A program made the translations under genes and the position numbers. From Carboxylicivirga caseinilyticus (lineage in GTDB: Bacteria > Bacteroidota > Bacteroidia > Bacteroidales > Marinilabiliaceae): a stretch of 64,000 bases of DNA. Where the stretch lies: the NCBI GenBank assembly GCA_025499705.1, contig JAFMVE010000019.1, positions 32,211-96,210 of the forward strand, given 5' to 3'. Positions 1-9,135 of this stretch are shown piece by piece (the first letter of the stretch is position 1; the number at the start of each line of letters is the position of its first letter). The notes below the pieces were generated by a model. It worked only from the letters and a program-made list of their open reading frames with translations, ran no database searches and was not told where the DNA came from.

Positions 1-732
1 TGCCAAACCAACTAATGCAACTACACCAATGGCAGTACCGGCACCGGTAGATTTGGATAAATAAAACTTATTGCTCTCTTTAGGAAGTGAACAGTCTAGG
101 CATTTATAAAAGCTTTGAATCCAGAACTGATGATCCACAAATTTCCATGTATCTGCCGTCTGATCCTTGTATGATAAATAACATCGCAGTTCTAAAGGGC
201 TTGATTCTTTATCGAATTTGTATTCAGTAATTTTTTCTCCACTTGCAGAAATATATGTGTTTTGACCAATTGAATGTTCAGAAGATATAAATTGATTCCA
301 TGTATTCATACTTTGGATAGTGATGTTTGATTGAGGGGGTATAAATCCTGATCTGTCGCTGTGCCAGATTGTTCCATCGCCGGAGCCTTGTGTGTATGTA
401 TTGTATAAATACTCGCTGCTGACCTCTGAATAATCAATACTCACTTTTGACTGAGACGGATTTAATGGATATGATTGTCCGTTAATTATTACAGAAGACT
501 CATTCCAGTTAATGTATAAAGGCGCATTTAATTTATTAAAGATATCGACATCTAATGGTGCATTAGCACCATTAAAAGTGTATTGTAGCAATATGGTGTC
601 ATTTTCATATACAAAACCATTGTTCGAAGGCTTATTTAACGAACTGTCTAATGTAATAATCTGGTAACTTGTACATGATGATAATATGGTTATAAGGAAG
701 CACACGATAAGGCAAACGGTCAGGTTTTTCAT
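1..732 (-). CDS. Putative lipoprotein, C-terminus beyond the window
   Basis: The frame is open from an ATG at 732 to the window edge (244 codons), so the gene is truncated by the window rather than broken. The N-terminus is a short Lys-containing start, a hydrophobic stretch and the lipobox LSSC near residue 20, followed by a Thr/Ser-rich segment, as expected for an SpII-processed envelope lipoprotein. The rest is polar and rich in Ser/Tyr/Trp. The last visible residues form a Gly/Ala/Val-rich hydrophobic stretch (GVVALVGLA) that could be a membrane helix. I do not recognise a family. It is followed upstream by a 180-bp gap that holds the terminator of the neighbouring operon. Confidence 0.8.
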   Translation of the reverse strand, partial: MKNLTVCLIVCFLITILSSCTSYQIITLDSSLNKPSNNGFVYENDTILLQYTFNGANAPLDVDIFNKLNAPLYINWNESSVIINGQSYPLNPSQSKVSIDYSEVSSEYLYNTYTQGSGDGTIWHSDRSGFIPPQSNITIQSMNTWNQFISSEHSIGQNTYISASGEKITEYKFDKESSPLELRCYLSYKDQTADTWKFVDHQFWIQSFYKCLDCSLPKESNKFYLSKSTGAGTAIGVVALVGLA

Positions 733-828
733 CACAATAATTTGATTTGTTTATAATTATCGTGAATGAACATAACAAACTCTATACCAAAATATCTTTT
801 ACATGTACATTTTAGTACCGAAATGTTT

Positions 829-874
829 CGGATGAAAAATAAAAACCCAGATTAGATTAACACCAATCCGGGTT
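829..874 (-). terminator. Rho-independent terminator of the nrfHA-porin operon
   Basis: On the minus strand AACCC-x-GATT pairs with AATC-x-GGGTT (arms 844-853 and 865-874, one internal mismatch) and is followed by TTTTTATTTTT. It sits 40 bp past the stop of the porin gene and points the right way. Just beyond it, 818-831 holds the dyad CCGAAA-TG-TTTCGG. Confidence 0.75.
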
Positions 875-913
875 ATATAATTAAGAATACTTAGTTTGTT
901 TGGATAGCTTACT

Positions 914-2152
914 TTATTTCTCAAACAAAGTTGGTTTAAAAGTCAACATTACCCAGGCCCAGTTATTGGATTCATTGTTCTCTGGGATGCCCTTTATAGC
1001 ATATAAAGCATCAGAGGCAAATAGATGCGAATAACCAAAATCAAGCTGCACCTGACCTTTATGAGTGTATCCAAACCATAAATCCAATTCAGTACCTAAT
1101 CCTTTGTTTTGATCAACAATTATACCATCGGCGCCAAAGAAATGCATAGCCCCGTTAAACTTTACCTTACCGGGTTTTACATTTCCTTTTATGTAAAGAT
1201 CATTCAAACCAACATTGTTAATATGATTACCTACATAAAAATAGTCCATAAATCCGTTGAATTTATGATTGGTTCCATATAAAGGATTGAACGAGTAATT
1301 GTATTCTGTTTCAGTTTGATCAGTACCTGATAAATGTTCATATCCTCCACCAATATTTGCTTTATCACTTAAGGCAACAATACCGTCGATTGATACATTC
1401 AAAGCCGAAATACTTCTGTTTGTAACATCTTTTCCTAACTGGTAATATAGGTTACCATTTAAATCTATCCCGGCTAATTTGGTTTGTATGTGTGTACCCA
1501 ATGTTTGGCTGTATCTTATTCCTTGCTCTGTTTGAATATCATTTTTCCAGTATGGAACGCCATTATTTAACAATAATATGCTTGCAGTGTAAGATTCTCC
1601 TTTACGATTCAACCATAGGAATTGCATAGCTTTATATGCATCGGGACCATTATAGATATTGTTATTTAGGCTTGAATTGTTGTATGCCAAACCGAGGTGC
1701 AGATTAAAATCCCCCGTATATTTAAACAATACAATATCATGAGAACGAGCTTGCTGAGCCCAGCCCACACTTCCTAAAATTCGTTGATCATCATATGCTA
1801 ATTCCTGACGACCGGCTTTGATTGAGAAAGATTGATCAATAAACCATTCGGCCCAGGCTTGATGAAGGTAGGTAACATTATTACCATTGGTTGTTAATTG
1901 AGGTTCGCTACCCCAAAGGCGCACATCCTGCAAAACCATTCCAATCGCAAAATTTTCATTTTGAAAGGATAGATTAAGTCTGCTTCTTTGCGACGTAAGT
2001 AATGATGCCTTCTGATCTTCATAGGCAGGTGTTTTTACACCATGATTAAATTCGGTACGTGGGCGTATTTCTGCTGATATTTTACCCTGGGCATAGCTTC
2101 CAATGCTAAAAAAAGTGATGCAGATTATCGATATAATATATTTAGTATTCAT
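914..2152 (-). CDS. Alginate-export-family outer-membrane beta-barrel porin
   Basis: A 412-residue protein with a cleavable signal peptide (ends SYAQ, about residue 21), then the pattern of an Alginate_exp-type barrel: EIRPRTEFNHG at the start, RSRLNLSF, a QAWAEWF strand and the GRQELAYDDQRILG segment typical of that family. Alternating aromatic beta strands continue to the C-terminus. Family knowledge: these are outer-membrane channels for small anions or sugars, and in Bacteroidota they often accompany respiratory reductases. It is the third gene of the nrfH-nrfA run (55-bp gap, same strand), so I infer a channel for nitrite or another anion rather than alginate. The substrate is not shown by the sequence. 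Confidence 0.8.
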   Translation of the reverse strand: MNTKYIISIICITFFSIGSYAQGKISAEIRPRTEFNHGVKTPAYEDQKASLLTSQRSRLNLSFQNENFAIGMVLQDVRLWGSEPQLTTNGNNVTYLHQAWAEWFIDQSFSIKAGRQELAYDDQRILGSVGWAQQARSHDIVLFKYTGDFNLHLGLAYNNSSLNNNIYNGPDAYKAMQFLWLNRKGESYTASILLLNNGVPYWKNDIQTEQGIRYSQTLGTHIQTKLAGIDLNGNLYYQLGKDVTNRSISALNVSIDGIVALSDKANIGGGYEHLSGTDQTETEYNYSFNPLYGTNHKFNGFMDYFYVGNHINNVGLNDLYIKGNVKPGKVKFNGAMHFFGADGIIVDQNKGLGTELDLWFGYTHKGQVQLDFGYSHLFASDALYAIKGIPENNESNNWAWVMLTFKPTLFEK

Positions 2153-2172
2153 AGTATATTGGTTCAGTTAAC

Positions 2173-2199
2173 GCCGGAGAGTAGAGAATGCTCTCCGGC
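2173..2199 (-). promoter_or_regulatory. Intercistronic hairpin between nrfA and the porin gene
   Basis: A perfect 9-bp stem, GCCGGAGAG pairing with CTCTCCGGC around a 9-nt loop, fills most of the 55-bp gap. No T-run follows on the minus strand, so it looks like an mRNA-stabilising or processing hairpin rather than a full terminator. Confidence 0.6.
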
Positions 2200-2207
2200 A
2201 TAAAATA

Positions 2208-3722
2208 TTACTGTATTGATGTTGTATAAGTAGCTTCTCGTTTAGCACCTTCTTCTTTCCATTTTGGAACTACTGTCTTAAGGAACTCGTTCTTTTCTTG
2301 CTGAAGTAAATCAACTGGTAAACCGATGTATTCCTGTGCTTTTGATTTTGTTGTGATGTCAGGATAAGGAACCTCTTCGTTGTGTCCCAAAGAGGCAAGT
2401 AAACGGCTAAGTTTTAAACGACCTTCCTGAGCAATGGCAATGCCTGTAGAAATCACTCTACCAATTTCAACTGGTGAATGGAATGATCCTCCGTGACTGG
2501 CAGCAGCATAATCCCAACGCCATTGCGAATGACGAATATCCATTAATATATCTTTCATTTGCTCTTCGGTGGCACCTAATTCCCAGGCTAATTTGGCTTC
2601 AACATGTGCCCGAACGACTAATTCTTCCAGTTTGTCACGATTTTCGATAATACGATCCTGACGTTCGTAAACATCGGCAACCAGACTGGCTGTTTCTTCA
2701 CGGTGACAAACCTGGCAAGAGTTAGCAACATTATTTAATGGACTCTGAATATGGTGATCAGTAAACTTTTGGCCACCTTCGCTTTTATAAGGCATATGAC
2801 AATCGGCACATGAGACACCGCGTTTGGCATGCACACCTGTAAGATATACTTCATATCCGGGATGCTGTGCTTTAAGCATAGGTGCCTTACTTAATTTATG
2901 TGTCCAGTCAGAAAACTCAATAGCATCGTAATATTCTTCCATCGCTTCAACCGACATACCATTATCCCAAGGAAATGTCAGGTATGGAGATCCTGGATGG
3001 GATTTTTTATTAAAATAATATTCTACATGGCACTGTGCACACACAAGCGAACGCATCTCCTGATGAGTGGCGGTATTAATGTCTTTACCCATTCGTTCGA
3101 AGGCCTCAACCAATGCAGGACGTGTGATTTTAAGATTCATGGTTTTTGAATCATGGCAATCGGCACAACCAATCGCATTCATTACTTCTGAGCCTTTTTC
3201 TTCCCAGGTGCCTTTATAAAAATCTGCAGGACCCATTTCTTTCATCAGGCGAGGCACATCCGGGCTTTTGCATGTCCAGCATGTATTAGGCATCGGACTT
3301 TTTTCTTCACCCATCGGAGCTCCGGTTCGTAAAGTATTATGAATATCTTCAACGGCATATAAGTGGCCACGTCCCTGATTATAATCTTTTGAAAATCCAT
3401 AGCCAGCCCAAAGAACAACTAAACGAGGATCAACTTCCAGCATATCAATCATGGCTCCACCATTGTATTTGCTGGCGAAAAGAGTGTCTTTTGTTTGAAG
3501 GTAGGATTGATATTCTTTAGGGAAATTTTGTCCCCAAACGTCGTTTCGGGGTTCTGTTTGTGAATAGGTAACCTGAGGTGTATATGCAAAAACAGCCTCT
3601 GCGCGTCGTTCAATAACAGAAGAAGCCAGAAGTCCTAGGAGAAATACAACAATTATAGTGATGAAAAACAAAGCCCAACCCAGCCATGGTTTTTCTTTTA
3701 TTTGATCTCGTATTGGTTTCAT
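2208..3722 (-). CDS. nrfA: Ammonia-forming cytochrome c nitrite reductase NrfA
   Basis: A 504-residue pentaheme protein that reduces nitrite to ammonium with six electrons in the periplasm. The five heme sites are visible: the diagnostic catalytic CWTCK (148-152, lysine as axial ligand) and four CxxCH motifs, CADCH (186-190), CAQCH (228-232), CADCH (305-309) and CQVCH (336-340). The N-terminus has one hydrophobic helix (about 16-34) acting as signal anchor. Length and order of motifs fit the family. Its electron donor NrfH lies 15 bp upstream. Together with hcp and the HcpR-like regulator nearby, it indicates dissimilatory nitrite reduction and nitrosative-stress defence. The gene is intact. 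Confidence 0.98.
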   Translation of the reverse strand: MKPIRDQIKEKPWLGWALFFITIIVVFLLGLLASSVIERRAEAVFAYTPQVTYSQTEPRNDVWGQNFPKEYQSYLQTKDTLFASKYNGGAMIDMLEVDPRLVVLWAGYGFSKDYNQGRGHLYAVEDIHNTLRTGAPMGEEKSPMPNTCWTCKSPDVPRLMKEMGPADFYKGTWEEKGSEVMNAIGCADCHDSKTMNLKITRPALVEAFERMGKDINTATHQEMRSLVCAQCHVEYYFNKKSHPGSPYLTFPWDNGMSVEAMEEYYDAIEFSDWTHKLSKAPMLKAQHPGYEVYLTGVHAKRGVSCADCHMPYKSEGGQKFTDHHIQSPLNNVANSCQVCHREETASLVADVYERQDRIIENRDKLEELVVRAHVEAKLAWELGATEEQMKDILMDIRHSQWRWDYAAASHGGSFHSPVEIGRVISTGIAIAQEGRLKLSRLLASLGHNEEVPYPDITTKSKAQEYIGLPVDLLQQEKNEFLKTVVPKWKEEGAKREATYTTSIQ

Positions 3723-3737
3723 AATTTAAGATTTAAG

Positions 3738-4325
3738 TTAATTTTTACTGTTAAGGTTTTGGATCCATTCAGGTAGAGGACTTTCTGGAACGGGAACACG
3801 TGCATTGGGTACACTTGAGAGACTGTTAACTCTACCATGTGGAGTTTCTCTATGACATTCCCAGCATTTTCGATCATCAATGTTGAAGTGTACATCCGGT
3901 GCTTTGGCAAGTACTTTCTCATTGCTGATCAGGTGTTGATGGCATCTGATACAATTCTCCTGTACCACTTCTTTGCCTTCATCCTTAATAAAAATAACCT
4001 GGGGTTCGGCACGCATGGTGAATATGGATGCATGTCTCATTCCGTCTTTTGCCTTGAAATAGTATGTGTTAACTATATTGTCATGAGGAACATGACAATC
4101 GTTGCAACTGGCAACTTCACGATGAGCGCTATGATTCCAGGTTGCATACTGTGGTGCCATAATATGGCAGTTTACACATGTTTTTGGATCATCCGACAGA
4201 TAGGAGTGAGCTCTGGCCACATAAAACAAGTAAAAGCCCATGCCAAAAAATATGCCTAATGCAAGTATGACAGGAACTTTCCATTGTTCTGGTGGTTTTA
4301 GAAAATCAAAAAACTTTTTTTTCAT
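3738..4325 (-). CDS. nrfH: NrfH tetraheme quinol dehydrogenase
   Basis: This membrane-anchored NapC/NrfH-family cytochrome takes electrons from menaquinol and passes them to NrfA. The protein (195 residues from the chosen ATG) begins MKKKFFDFLKPPEQW, has one membrane helix (about 19-37), and four CxxCH sites in order: CVNCH, CNDCH, CIRCH and CWECH. A longer in-frame start at 4397 exists, but it lies inside the terminator hairpin of hcp and adds an unrelated Asn/Leu-rich leader, so the ATG at 4325 is preferred. It is the first gene of the nrfH-nrfA-porin operon. Confidence 0.95.
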   Translation of the reverse strand: MKKKFFDFLKPPEQWKVPVILALGIFFGMGFYLFYVARAHSYLSDDPKTCVNCHIMAPQYATWNHSAHREVASCNDCHVPHDNIVNTYYFKAKDGMRHASIFTMRAEPQVIFIKDEGKEVVQENCIRCHQHLISNEKVLAKAPDVHFNIDDRKCWECHRETPHGRVNSLSSVPNARVPVPESPLPEWIQNLNSKN

Positions 4326-4360
4326 AAACCGTTGTTTTAGTAAATTTGGATTTAAAGGAT

Positions 4361-4416
4361 TTATATAAAAATAAAAAACACTATCTGCATTTTCCATTGG
4401 AAAGTACAGATAGTGT
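4361..4416 (-). terminator. Terminator of hcp
   Basis: ACACTATCTG (4378-4387) pairs perfectly with CAGATAGTGT (4407-4416), with a second internal stem TTTCC/GGAAA at 4391-4403. On the minus strand the hairpin is followed by TGTTTTTTATTTTT. It separates hcp from nrfH, so the two units are probably transcribed separately. Confidence 0.85.
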
Positions 4417-4452
4417 GTAATTTATATTAAGTATGTATAACTCATATTTTTT

Positions 4453-6084
4453 CTAGGCAATCCAGTTTTTAATGTCATCCTCTACAGTAGAAATAGATCC
4501 GATACCAAAGGTTTCAACCAGGATTTTAGCAACATTAGGTGATAAAAAGGCTGGTAAGGTTGGACCGAGGTTGATATTTTTAACCCCAAGGTGCAATAGA
4601 GCCAGTAATACAATCACAGCTTTTTGTTCGTACCAGGCAATGTTATACACAATTGGCAGGTCGTTGATGTCTTCAAGTTCAAATACTTCTTTAAGTTTTA
4701 AAGCGGTAACAGCAAGGCTATAAGAGTCGTTACACTGTCCGGCATCCAAAACGCGTGGTATTCCACCAATATCACCCAAAGGTAACTTGTTGTATCTGTA
4801 CTTCGCACAGCCAGCTGTTAGAATTATTGTATCCTTAGGCAATTCATTCGCAAAATCAGTATAGTATTGTCTGTCTTTCATTCTTCCATCACACCCTGCC
4901 ATAACCACGAATTTCTTTACAGCACCTGTTTTTACGGCATCAACTACTTTATCTGCCAGTTGCAAAACCTGATTGTGAGCAAAACCACCAACAATGGTAC
5001 CTGTTTCAATTTCAGTTGGGGCAGCACATTTTTTTGCATGTTCAATAATGATTGAAAAATCCTTTGGCTGTCCGTTTTGGCGATCGGCAATGTGTGTACA
5101 TCCATCAAAACCTGAAGCTCCTGTTGTATAAACTCTTTCTTTGTATGAAGCTTTTGGAGGAACAATGCAGTTGGTAGTGAATAGGATTGGACCGTTAAAT
5201 GTTTCAAACTCTTCCGTTTGTTTCCACCATGCACTACCGTAATTGCCAACAAAGTTTTCGTATTTCTTGAATTTAGGATAATAGTGAGCAGGTAACATCT
5301 CACTGTGGGTATAAACATCAACACCTGTTCCCTGAGTCTGTTCAAGAAGTTCTTGCAAGTCTTTTAAATCATGACCACTGATAAGAATGGCAGGATTTTT
5401 CGAAACACCAATGTTCACTGAGGTTACTTCAGGATGACCAAACGATTCAGTATTAGCTTTATCTAATAGGGCCATTACATCCACGCCATATTTTCCGCAT
5501 TCCAACACTAAAGGCAATAATTCATCGGCTGCAATATTGGCTTTAGTTGTTGCAATCAGAGCTTTGCGGATGAAAGCATAAATCTCTGGATTTTCAAATC
5601 CAAGGTTCCAGGCATGCTCACCATAGGCCGCCATACCTTTCAAACCATATGTTAATAATTCTTTTAATGAACGAATGTCTTCATTTTCAATGGAAAGAAT
5701 GCCGATCAGTAAACTTTTTGATTCCATTTCATTCTGATCTCTAGCACGAAAAACGGCTGAATCATGTAATTCAACAGGTGCATTGGCTTGTGCTCTTAGA
5801 TCATCCTGAATTGTATAACCTTCTTTAATTTTTTCAATAATCTTATTGCTATCAAAATTAGCATTGGTGATAGTAATAAATAAGGCATCAATAATGTATT
5901 TATCCGCCTTGGCTGTATCAAGTTTACTATCAGCGCCAAGTTGACTCCAAATGGCAACCCCCTTTGTAGTATACAATAATAAATCCTGCAAATTGGCTAC
6001 TTCCGGTGTTTTCCCACAAACCCCTTTTATTGAACAACCTACGCCTTTTGAAGCCTCCTGGCACTGATAACAAAACATACTCAT
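4453..6084 (-). CDS. hcp: Hybrid cluster protein (hydroxylamine/NO reductase)
   Basis: The 543-residue protein starts [14 protein letters not shown] and carries the N-terminal cluster motif C5-x2-C8-x8-C17-x5-C23 of short Hcp proteins from anaerobes. Family knowledge: Hcp holds a cubane and a hybrid Fe-S-O cluster, and reduces NO or hydroxylamine in the cytoplasm. Further conserved cysteine segments appear (the [12 protein letters not shown] and [11 protein letters not shown] regions, and GQCNDSYS). It lies 161 bp downstream of a ferredoxin-like protein on the same strand, the usual electron partner. Control by the HcpR-like regulator encoded divergently is likely. Confidence 0.97.
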   Translation of the reverse strand: MSMFCYQCQEASKGVGCSIKGVCGKTPEVANLQDLLLYTTKGVAIWSQLGADSKLDTAKADKYIIDALFITITNANFDSNKIIEKIKEGYTIQDDLRAQANAPVELHDSAVFRARDQNEMESKSLLIGILSIENEDIRSLKELLTYGLKGMAAYGEHAWNLGFENPEIYAFIRKALIATTKANIAADELLPLVLECGKYGVDVMALLDKANTESFGHPEVTSVNIGVSKNPAILISGHDLKDLQELLEQTQGTGVDVYTHSEMLPAHYYPKFKKYENFVGNYGSAWWKQTEEFETFNGPILFTTNCIVPPKASYKERVYTTGASGFDGCTHIADRQNGQPKDFSIIIEHAKKCAAPTEIETGTIVGGFAHNQVLQLADKVVDAVKTGAVKKFVVMAGCDGRMKDRQYYTDFANELPKDTIILTAGCAKYRYNKLPLGDIGGIPRVLDAGQCNDSYSLAVTALKLKEVFELEDINDLPIVYNIAWYEQKAVIVLLALLHLGVKNINLGPTLPAFLSPNVAKILVETFGIGSISTVEDDIKNWIA

Positions 6085-6129
6085 GATTTTTTCTTTTACT
6101 TGATTATTATTTATTTAGCTTATTAGTTT

Positions 6130-6147
6130 CCCCGATGGCTATCGGGG
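6130..6147. repeat. Short GC-rich palindrome CCCCGAT-GGCT-ATCGGGG
   Basis: A 7-bp perfect stem with a 4-nt loop lies in the 161-bp gap between the ferredoxin-like gene and hcp. It stands out as very GC-rich in an AT-rich spacer. From memory, near-identical palindromes are dispersed in intergenic DNA of several Bacteroidota, like REP sequences. I see only one copy in this window. Confidence 0.5.
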
Positions 6148-6245
6148 GCAGAAGGCAGTTGATAAAATGCTTCAGAAAAGAGCATAGGAATCCCATTAAA
6201 GTACTTTTGCCTTTTGCCTGTTTAACTTTTAACTTGATTATTTTT

Positions 6246-7127
6246 CTATACCCATTCTTCAGAAAGGATTTCTCCTTCGATGGATACTACGACCTTTTTT
6301 AGAGGAATTTTGCGTGAAGCCAGATCAACAGCCTGTTTTGCCATCTGAAGTAATCCTCCACAGCATGGAACCTGCATAATGGTAACTGTCAGTGTGTTGA
6401 TTTTTGCATCATCAATCAGTTTTACTAATTTATCGATGTAAACACTGTGACCATCATCCAGCTTTGGACAGGCAATACCAACACTACGGCCTTTCAGATA
6501 TTTACTGTGAAAATTTCCCATGGCAAAAGCCACACAATCAGCAGCTAAAACCATATCTGATTCGATAAAGTAATTTGCCATCGGATTGATCAGATGCATT
6601 TGCACCGGCCATTGACGAAGCTCCGAAGGAGCGTCTGTATTGGTTGGCTGACTTGTAATAGCACTTGGTCTTTCAATGCTTCTGGCCTGAGATCCCGGAC
6701 AACCACCACCAACATGACCTGTATGCATCACTGATATTTTTGGTTTATGTACCTGACGTGTCACATCTTCTACCTTGAAATCAAGTTTGTCTTCATTTTC
6801 TCTCAACCAACCAACAGCTTGTTTAAGAAATACGGTTTCGTTATGATCTTTTAAATGCTTCAGGTGTGCTACAACAGTGTTGATCCCTTTCTCGACCATA
6901 ATCTCAATCACCTTAATTTCATCATATGGTTCAGCTTCACGCTTTTCAATAGTCATGGCGTCCTGTGGGCAATGGTTCAGGCAGGCACCTAATCCATCGC
7001 ACATCAAGTCGCTTACTAATCGAGCTTTACCATCGATTATCTGAAGAGCCCCCTCGTGACATTCAGGAATGCAAACCCCACAACCATTGCATTTTTCCTC
7101 GTCGATTTTTACTACTTCCCGTATCAT
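6246..7127 (-). CDS. 4Fe-4S ferredoxin-domain protein, partner of Hcp
   Basis: The 293-residue protein has a double-cluster N-terminus: CNGCGVCIPEC (about 14-24), then a second motif CDGLGACLNHCP (about 43-54) in which the second cysteine is replaced by Leu. That same CDGLGAC variant is common in the Hcp-associated ferredoxin family of anaerobes, so it is not a defect. The C-terminal two thirds contains further cysteine-bearing segments (GGGCPGSQ, ACPKLDDG, VPCCGGLL) that probably bind another cofactor. Inferred role: cytoplasmic electron delivery to Hcp. It is transcribed toward hcp from a promoter region shared with the divergent HcpR-like regulator. Confidence 0.85.
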   Translation of the reverse strand: MIREVVKIDEEKCNGCGVCIPECHEGALQIIDGKARLVSDLMCDGLGACLNHCPQDAMTIEKREAEPYDEIKVIEIMVEKGINTVVAHLKHLKDHNETVFLKQAVGWLRENEDKLDFKVEDVTRQVHKPKISVMHTGHVGGGCPGSQARSIERPSAITSQPTNTDAPSELRQWPVQMHLINPMANYFIESDMVLAADCVAFAMGNFHSKYLKGRSVGIACPKLDDGHSVYIDKLVKLIDDAKINTLTVTIMQVPCCGGLLQMAKQAVDLASRKIPLKKVVVSIEGEILSEEWV

Positions 7128-7194
7128 TGAATATATTTTTTAGTTTTTTTCTGTTATTGTATTAGCAAATGTAAGATGAGATGCATTCCAATGC

Positions 7195-7210
7195 TGTAAC
7201 AAATGTTACA
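7195..7210. promoter_or_regulatory. Crp/Fnr-type (HcpR-like) operator
   Basis: A perfect dyad TGTAAC-AAAT-GTTACA lies in the 127-bp gap between the ferredoxin-hcp unit and the regulator gene. It is 68 bp from the former's start and 45 bp from the latter's. The form fits Crp/Fnr-family half-sites and the one recalled for HcpR in Bacteroidota. I found no second perfect copy in the window. Confidence 0.8.
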
Positions 7211-7254
7211 AAATCGAAATTAATTCATAATTTGGCACTTTATTACTTAAATCT

Positions 7255-7923
7255 ATGGATCTATTATATAAATGTCCACTATTTAAAGGAGTTAATCCGG
7301 ATGATTTGGATAAATATCTGGAAAGTATTCACTATCAAATTAAGAAGTATAATAAGGATCAGATAATAGCGCAGGCAGGAGAGGAATGTAATGCATTATT
7401 AATCATGTTGAAAGGTAGCGTAAAAGGAGAGATGATTGATCCTTCGGGTAAGGCAATAAAGATTGAAGACATTGAACCACCCAAACCCTTAGCGATTGCG
7501 TTTATTTTCGGTCAGAATAATTATTTTCCGGTAAATATTGTTGCTACCACAGATGTTGAGATATTTAAGCTTCCCAAAGAATCAATCATAAGGTTGATGC
7601 AGGTGAGTGCACCATTTCTTCAAAATTTTATGAATAACATTTCCAATCGCGCTCAATTCTTATCTAATAAAATTCGTTTTCTTACATTTCAGACTATCAG
7701 GGGTAAACTGGCTCATTATTTATTACAATTGGCTGGTTCTATAAACGGAGAAATCATTCTTCCTAAAAGTCAGGAAGAATTAGCTTCATTATTCGGTGTT
7801 ACACGTCCTTCATTAGGCAGAGCAATTCGTGAGCTGCATAATGAGGGTATTATTTTTGCTCAGGGGAAAAGTATTAAAATACTGGATCGAAAACTGTTGT
7901 TGCAACAATTAAAAAAGGGTTAG
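7255..7923 (+). CDS. hcpR: Crp/Fnr-family regulator, HcpR-like
   Basis: The 222-residue protein has a cyclic-nucleotide-binding-type beta barrel (about 10-125), a dimerisation helix and a C-terminal winged helix (about 165-215, QEELASLFGVTRPSLGRAIRELH). Only two cysteines lie in the N-terminal half (C7 and C46), so the Fnr-type four-cysteine oxygen-sensing cluster is absent. Gene order (divergent from ferredoxin-hcp, next to nrfHA) and the dyad in the shared promoter point to HcpR. That regulator of nitrosative-stress genes has been described in Porphyromonas and binds heme there. A generic Crp/Fnr regulator is the alternative. Confidence 0.8.
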   Translation: MDLLYKCPLFKGVNPDDLDKYLESIHYQIKKYNKDQIIAQAGEECNALLIMLKGSVKGEMIDPSGKAIKIEDIEPPKPLAIAFIFGQNNYFPVNIVATTDVEIFKLPKESIIRLMQVSAPFLQNFMNNISNRAQFLSNKIRFLTFQTIRGKLAHYLLQLAGSINGEIILPKSQEELASLFGVTRPSLGRAIRELHNEGIIFAQGKSIKILDRKLLLQQLKKG

Positions 7924-7948
7924 ACCTGAATGCGATAACTTTAAATGA

Positions 7949-8947
7949 TTATTGTAAGACTATTTTATTGATGGTTTTTAAATCTTCTGTTTCAATTACT
8001 ATTAGATATATACCTTTTGCAAATGATGATATATCAAGATCGACAGAATTATTAAAATCAAAGTTTCTGAAGTATAATTTTGTACCCGCCAGGTTAAACA
8101 ATGATATTTCGGTCGGTATTGAAGACTGATTTACACTTGTTATTCTGATATTTCCTTTTGTAGGATTGGGAGTTATAGTAAAAGCTGTAGTTAAGTTTGT
8201 TTCTATATAAGTATTTGGGTTTTCTTCAATAAAAAGTTCATAAACTTCAGATTCATTTAAGGCCCGGTTATATATTCTGATATCATCAATCACACCTTTA
8301 AATGTTGGTGTGGAATTGTATTGTTCGCTACCTGCAATACATAGATTTTGAAGTGGATTATCCAATTCTACCAGATCCCATTCATATTCCTGATAGTTTT
8401 CTTTAGTGCCATCAATCCATATTTCAAGTTTAGCAGGTGAAGCGTGGGTAATTCCAACAATATGGTGCCATAGTCCATCATTTACTACTCTTTTAGAGTA
8501 ATTAGAAAACATGTAATCGTTATGTCTCCAGTTTTCATCTCTACTGTCAAACCTCACTGTGTCGTTAAAATATAGAGTATAGCCGCAGATTGGAACATCA
8601 GTAAAATTATAGCCATACTTGGTAACCACAAATCTGTTTGCTTCAGGTTTATCTGTGGTTTTGATCCAAACGCTAATACTAACTTCGCTGGTAATGTTTC
8701 TAAACGAACTACCTGCAGCAAATATGGCTCCTTGAAAATCAATGGCACAGTCACTATTACCAAAACGGTCTTCAACAAGAAAATAGGAATCGGTCCCATG
8801 TGAACTGAGACTGCAATCTCTAATCCCCATTAAATCAGTAAAACTCCCATTGGTAAAAGGGAAATGTCCTACCAAACCTTCAGTTGTTTGTCCATTGATA
8901 GATGAGCATAATACCCATAAGCTAAAAAGTAAGTAGAAAGCCTTCAT
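7949..8947 (-). CDS. LamG-domain protein with type IX secretion sorting domain
   Basis: The 332-residue protein has a signal peptide (ends SSINGQ), then a LamG/concanavalin-like jelly roll (about 25-235). The family's signature strands are visible (SVWIKTTDKPEANRF, GLWHHIVGITHASPAKLEIWIDG and GVIDDIRIYNRALNESEV). The last 75 residues form a Por/type A sorting domain: ITPNPTKGNIRI, a middle LFNLAGTKLY strand and terminal GIYLIVIETEDLKTINKIVLQ. It is therefore predicted to cross the outer membrane by the type IX system and be released or anchored on the surface. The ligand is unknown. It is monocistronic, tail to tail with the HcpR-like gene. Confidence 0.9.
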   Translation of the reverse strand: MKAFYLLFSLWVLCSSINGQTTEGLVGHFPFTNGSFTDLMGIRDCSLSSHGTDSYFLVEDRFGNSDCAIDFQGAIFAAGSSFRNITSEVSISVWIKTTDKPEANRFVVTKYGYNFTDVPICGYTLYFNDTVRFDSRDENWRHNDYMFSNYSKRVVNDGLWHHIVGITHASPAKLEIWIDGTKENYQEYEWDLVELDNPLQNLCIAGSEQYNSTPTFKGVIDDIRIYNRALNESEVYELFIEENPNTYIETNLTTAFTITPNPTKGNIRITSVNQSSIPTEISLFNLAGTKLYFRNFDFNNSVDLDISSFAKGIYLIVIETEDLKTINKIVLQ

Positions 8948-9135
8948 AACGTAATTATTTAAATTAATAATTAAGACGAAAGGTTTTCACATAGTAAACA
9001 GGATTTAAATCTGGGGTTAATCGCAGAATAAGGCAATATTAAAGTTAATAAAAAGGGAGTGTGAAAACAATGCTTTTAACAAAGTTTTGAATCTTCTTAT
9101 GAATTCATTTTACTTGAATAAATATCATTTTATAT

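Noticed and set aside
3837..4259. 140-residue plus-strand frame opposite nrfH
   Set aside because: It is the antisense shadow of nrfH, whose heme motifs are unambiguous.
7229..7245. Sigma-54 promoter (TGGCAC) before the HcpR-like gene
   Set aside because: The -24-like TGGCAC has no TTGC at the required distance.
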